From contig LJZT01000041.1 in assembly GCA_001314905.1 (NCBI GenBank), positions 1 through 36,640 on the forward strand: a stretch of DNA of 36,640 nucleotides, written 5' to 3'. This stretch comes from Phormidium sp. OSCR. GTDB taxonomy: Bacteria; Cyanobacteriota; Cyanobacteriia; Cyanobacteriales; Geitlerinemataceae. Below the pieces are notes generated by a model. That model worked only from the letters and a program-made list of their open reading frames with translations, was not told where the DNA came from and did not search any database. The position numbers were made by a program, and so were the translations under genes. This document shows, piece after piece, positions 35,362 to 36,640 of this stretch (within the stretch, counting starts at the first letter, position 1; each line of letters begins with the position of its first letter).

Positions 35362-36348
35362 TTAGTCGGAGGATTTGAAGGGCGATCGCTGCCGTTTTTT
35401 CCGCGCTTTGGTTTTTTCTTGTTCGTACTCAATTTCTTTGAGTTTCTTCATAATGCGACTGTGATATTCCTGTAGGTAGGCTTCGAGGCTCGTCATCTCG
35501 TTGGGGTTGATGTCGAAGACAGGATACACGTCATCCATGCTGGTGGCTAGGGGAGTCCCCGAGGCCAAGACTTCAGCGAAATAGAGGCGATCGGCTACAT
35601 TGGCCCCCCATTGGAAGAAGCGGGCGGCTCGACGGACGGTTCGCAATAAGCCGAGAGGGGCACGGGTGATGCGGGCGGTTCGCCCTGAGAGTCGTTCGCA
35701 CAGTTGGATGATTTCTTCGGCACTCCAGGCCCGAGTTCCGACAACGGGATAGGTTTGGTTGGCGGTTTCGGGTAGGCTGAGGGCCTTTACGGCAAATTTA
35801 GCGATATCTTGGGTGTTGGCGTAGGCGATGGGGGCGGCTTGGCCCGTTAGCCAAACGGGTTGGTTATCGAGTATGGGAATGGCATATTGTCCGATGAGTC
35901 CCTGCATGAATCCTGCCAGTTGTAGGACGGTGTAGTTGAGTCCCGATTCGGCTAGGAAACGCTCGGTACAGCGTTTGATTTCCATGAGGGGAACATGGGG
36001 ATACTGGTCGTTGTTGAGAATTGAACAGAAGACAAATCGTTCAACTCCGGCTTGCTGAGCGGCTTGGATGAGGGCCACTTTGCCATGCCAATCGACTTCT
36101 TTGACGCTTAAGGAGTCGGTGACTCGGACGGTGGCGGCGTCGATGACGTGAGTAATGCCGTCGAGGGCCGGCGGGAGGGTACTTGGATCGCAGAGATCCC
36201 CACGGACGAGTTCTGCGCCCCATTTTCTTAGAAAGGAGGCTCGGTTGAAACTGCGGACTAAACAGCGAACGGAATATCCTTCGTCAATGGCTTGACGGGC
36301 AATTTGTCTTCCTAGGGTACCGGTGGCACCAACGATTAATAGGCTCAT
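35362..36348 (-). CDS. ycf39: Ycf39-type NAD(P)-binding protein, photosystem II assembly factor
   Basis: The 328-residue atypical short-chain dehydrogenase/NmrA-like protein has a Rossmann nucleotide site GATGTLGRQ at residues 7-15. Ycf39 binds chlorophyll-carrying Hlips and helps assemble the photosystem II reaction centre. Supporting features are FVFCSILNND, the PHVPLMEIKRCTE segment and the length, close to Synechocystis Ycf39. The C-terminus is strongly basic (KKLKEIEYEQ and KARKKRQR). The ATG at 36348 is chosen because AAGGAG stands 6 bases upstream and the Rossmann motif follows at once; the frame remains open to 36402 through a hairpin. Confidence 0.9.
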   Translation of the reverse strand: MSLLIVGATGTLGRQIARQAIDEGYSVRCLVRSFNRASFLRKWGAELVRGDLCDPSTLPPALDGITHVIDAATVRVTDSLSVKEVDWHGKVALIQAAQQAGVERFVFCSILNNDQYPHVPLMEIKRCTERFLAESGLNYTVLQLAGFMQGLIGQYAIPILDNQPVWLTGQAAPIAYANTQDIAKFAVKALSLPETANQTYPVVGTRAWSAEEIIQLCERLSGRTARITRAPLGLLRTVRRAARFFQWGANVADRLYFAEVLASGTPLATSMDDVYPVFDINPNEMTSLEAYLQEYHSRIMKKLKEIEYEQEKTKARKKRQRSPFKSSD

Positions 36349-36367
36349 CAAAAACTCCTTGTGGAAC

Positions 36368-36393
36368 CCCCCACCTCGCGCCGCAGGTGGGGG
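36368..36393. other. Strong hairpin between the IscB-like gene and ycf39
   Basis: A perfect 9-bp stem CCCCCACCT/AGGTGGGGG with an 8-base loop lies 13 bases beyond the IscB-like stop and just upstream of the ycf39 ribosome site. It could be a terminator for the nuclease gene or the subterminal hairpin of an IS200/IS605-like element end. No T-run follows on the minus strand. Confidence 0.6.
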
Positions 36394-36405
36394 AGGAAAC
36401 AAGCG

Positions 36406-36640
36406 TCAGGCAGCAGGGTTCAAGCCCGGCTTAACTGACCATCTCTGCGGGCAACTAACTAAAATGCCCGTGGCGCGATAGAGTAACTGAACTTTGGCAG
36501 CCCTAAACTGACCAATACGCTTCCAGGTCAACCCAGAAACCGAAACCTTCCTGGCGGTATCGCCACTGACATAGCCAACCGAGACGCGACCGGCCATCTC
36601 AGCCCGCACCAAATCCCCTTTTCGGAATCCGTGGCGGGTC
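36406..36640 (-). CDS. C-terminal part of an IscB-like HNH nuclease (RRXRR family), partial at window edge
   Basis: The frame is open from the window edge to the TGA at 36406, giving about 77 residues. Landmarks are HGFRKGDLVRAE, GYVSGDTARKVSVSG, LTWKRIGQFRAAKVQLL and RATGILVS. This is the C-terminal signature of IscB-type HNH nucleases, the transposon-encoded RNA-guided family ancestral to Cas9. The RRXRR, RuvC and HNH domains and any guide RNA would lie beyond 36640 and are not visible. The gene is transcribed toward ycf39. It may be intact or a remnant; the window cannot tell. Confidence 0.7.
   Translation of the reverse strand, partial: TRHGFRKGDLVRAEMAGRVSVGYVSGDTARKVSVSGLTWKRIGQFRAAKVQLLYRATGILVSCPQRWSVKPGLNPAA

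Overview
The window is chromosomal DNA from a cyanobacterium. Signs of this are many copies of the HIP1 octamer GCGATCGC, a DnaE polymerase split by a DnaE-type intein, a ClpR/ClpP3 pair, a Ycf39-type photosystem II assembly factor, CofH, and a DUF3747 protein. Local low-complexity heptamer tracts and palindromic dispersed repeats fit a filamentous, Oscillatoria/Phormidium-like lineage, but the species cannot be fixed from this sequence.

Layout. 1-750: dispersed repeats and an AllA-like ureidoglycolate lyase. 753-2891: a methyltransferase of the family named after DNA phosphorothioation, with the same domain at both ends and no dnd genes nearby. 3047-7974: two tandem paralogous subtilisin-like proteases, each with a P-domain and RTX-type calcium repeats, in a stretch about 6.5 kb long where I see no HIP1 site. 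8044-10970 (minus): a phosphohexomutase and metK, the latter with a TTG start. 11147-16843 (minus): the two halves of dnaE, with the intein-C half and intein-N half only about 1.7 kb apart, same strand and ancestral order. Between them lie two gene remnants that both start at one breakpoint near 13012. 16952-21848 (minus): a small antitoxin-like protein, trpD, a UspA-SulP pair and a UPF0104 membrane protein.

21915-25055 (plus): cofH followed by a two-gene islet, an XRE/ImmA-like protein whose metalloprotease motif is damaged plus a PIN-domain protein. The islet is bracketed by a perfect 45-bp direct repeat of the cofH 3' end. This toxin-antitoxin-like module inserted at a gene end is the most interesting structure in the window. 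25056-26939: repeats, tRNA-Leu(UAG), mutY, and a repeat-rich spacer. 26940-32737: a phosphotransferase-fold protein, an orphan ABC ATPase, a WecG-type glycosyltransferase, an AI-2E family membrane protein, a DUF3747 protein and a J-domain protein. 32843-36348 (minus): clpR-clpP3, nadK and ycf39. 36406-36640: the C-terminal end of an IscB-like RNA-guided nuclease running off the right edge, followed by a strong hairpin that may be an element end.

Most genes are unlinked housekeeping functions. Likely functional units are clpR-clpP3, sulP-usp, XRE-PIN, the tandem proteases and the trans-spliced dnaE halves.
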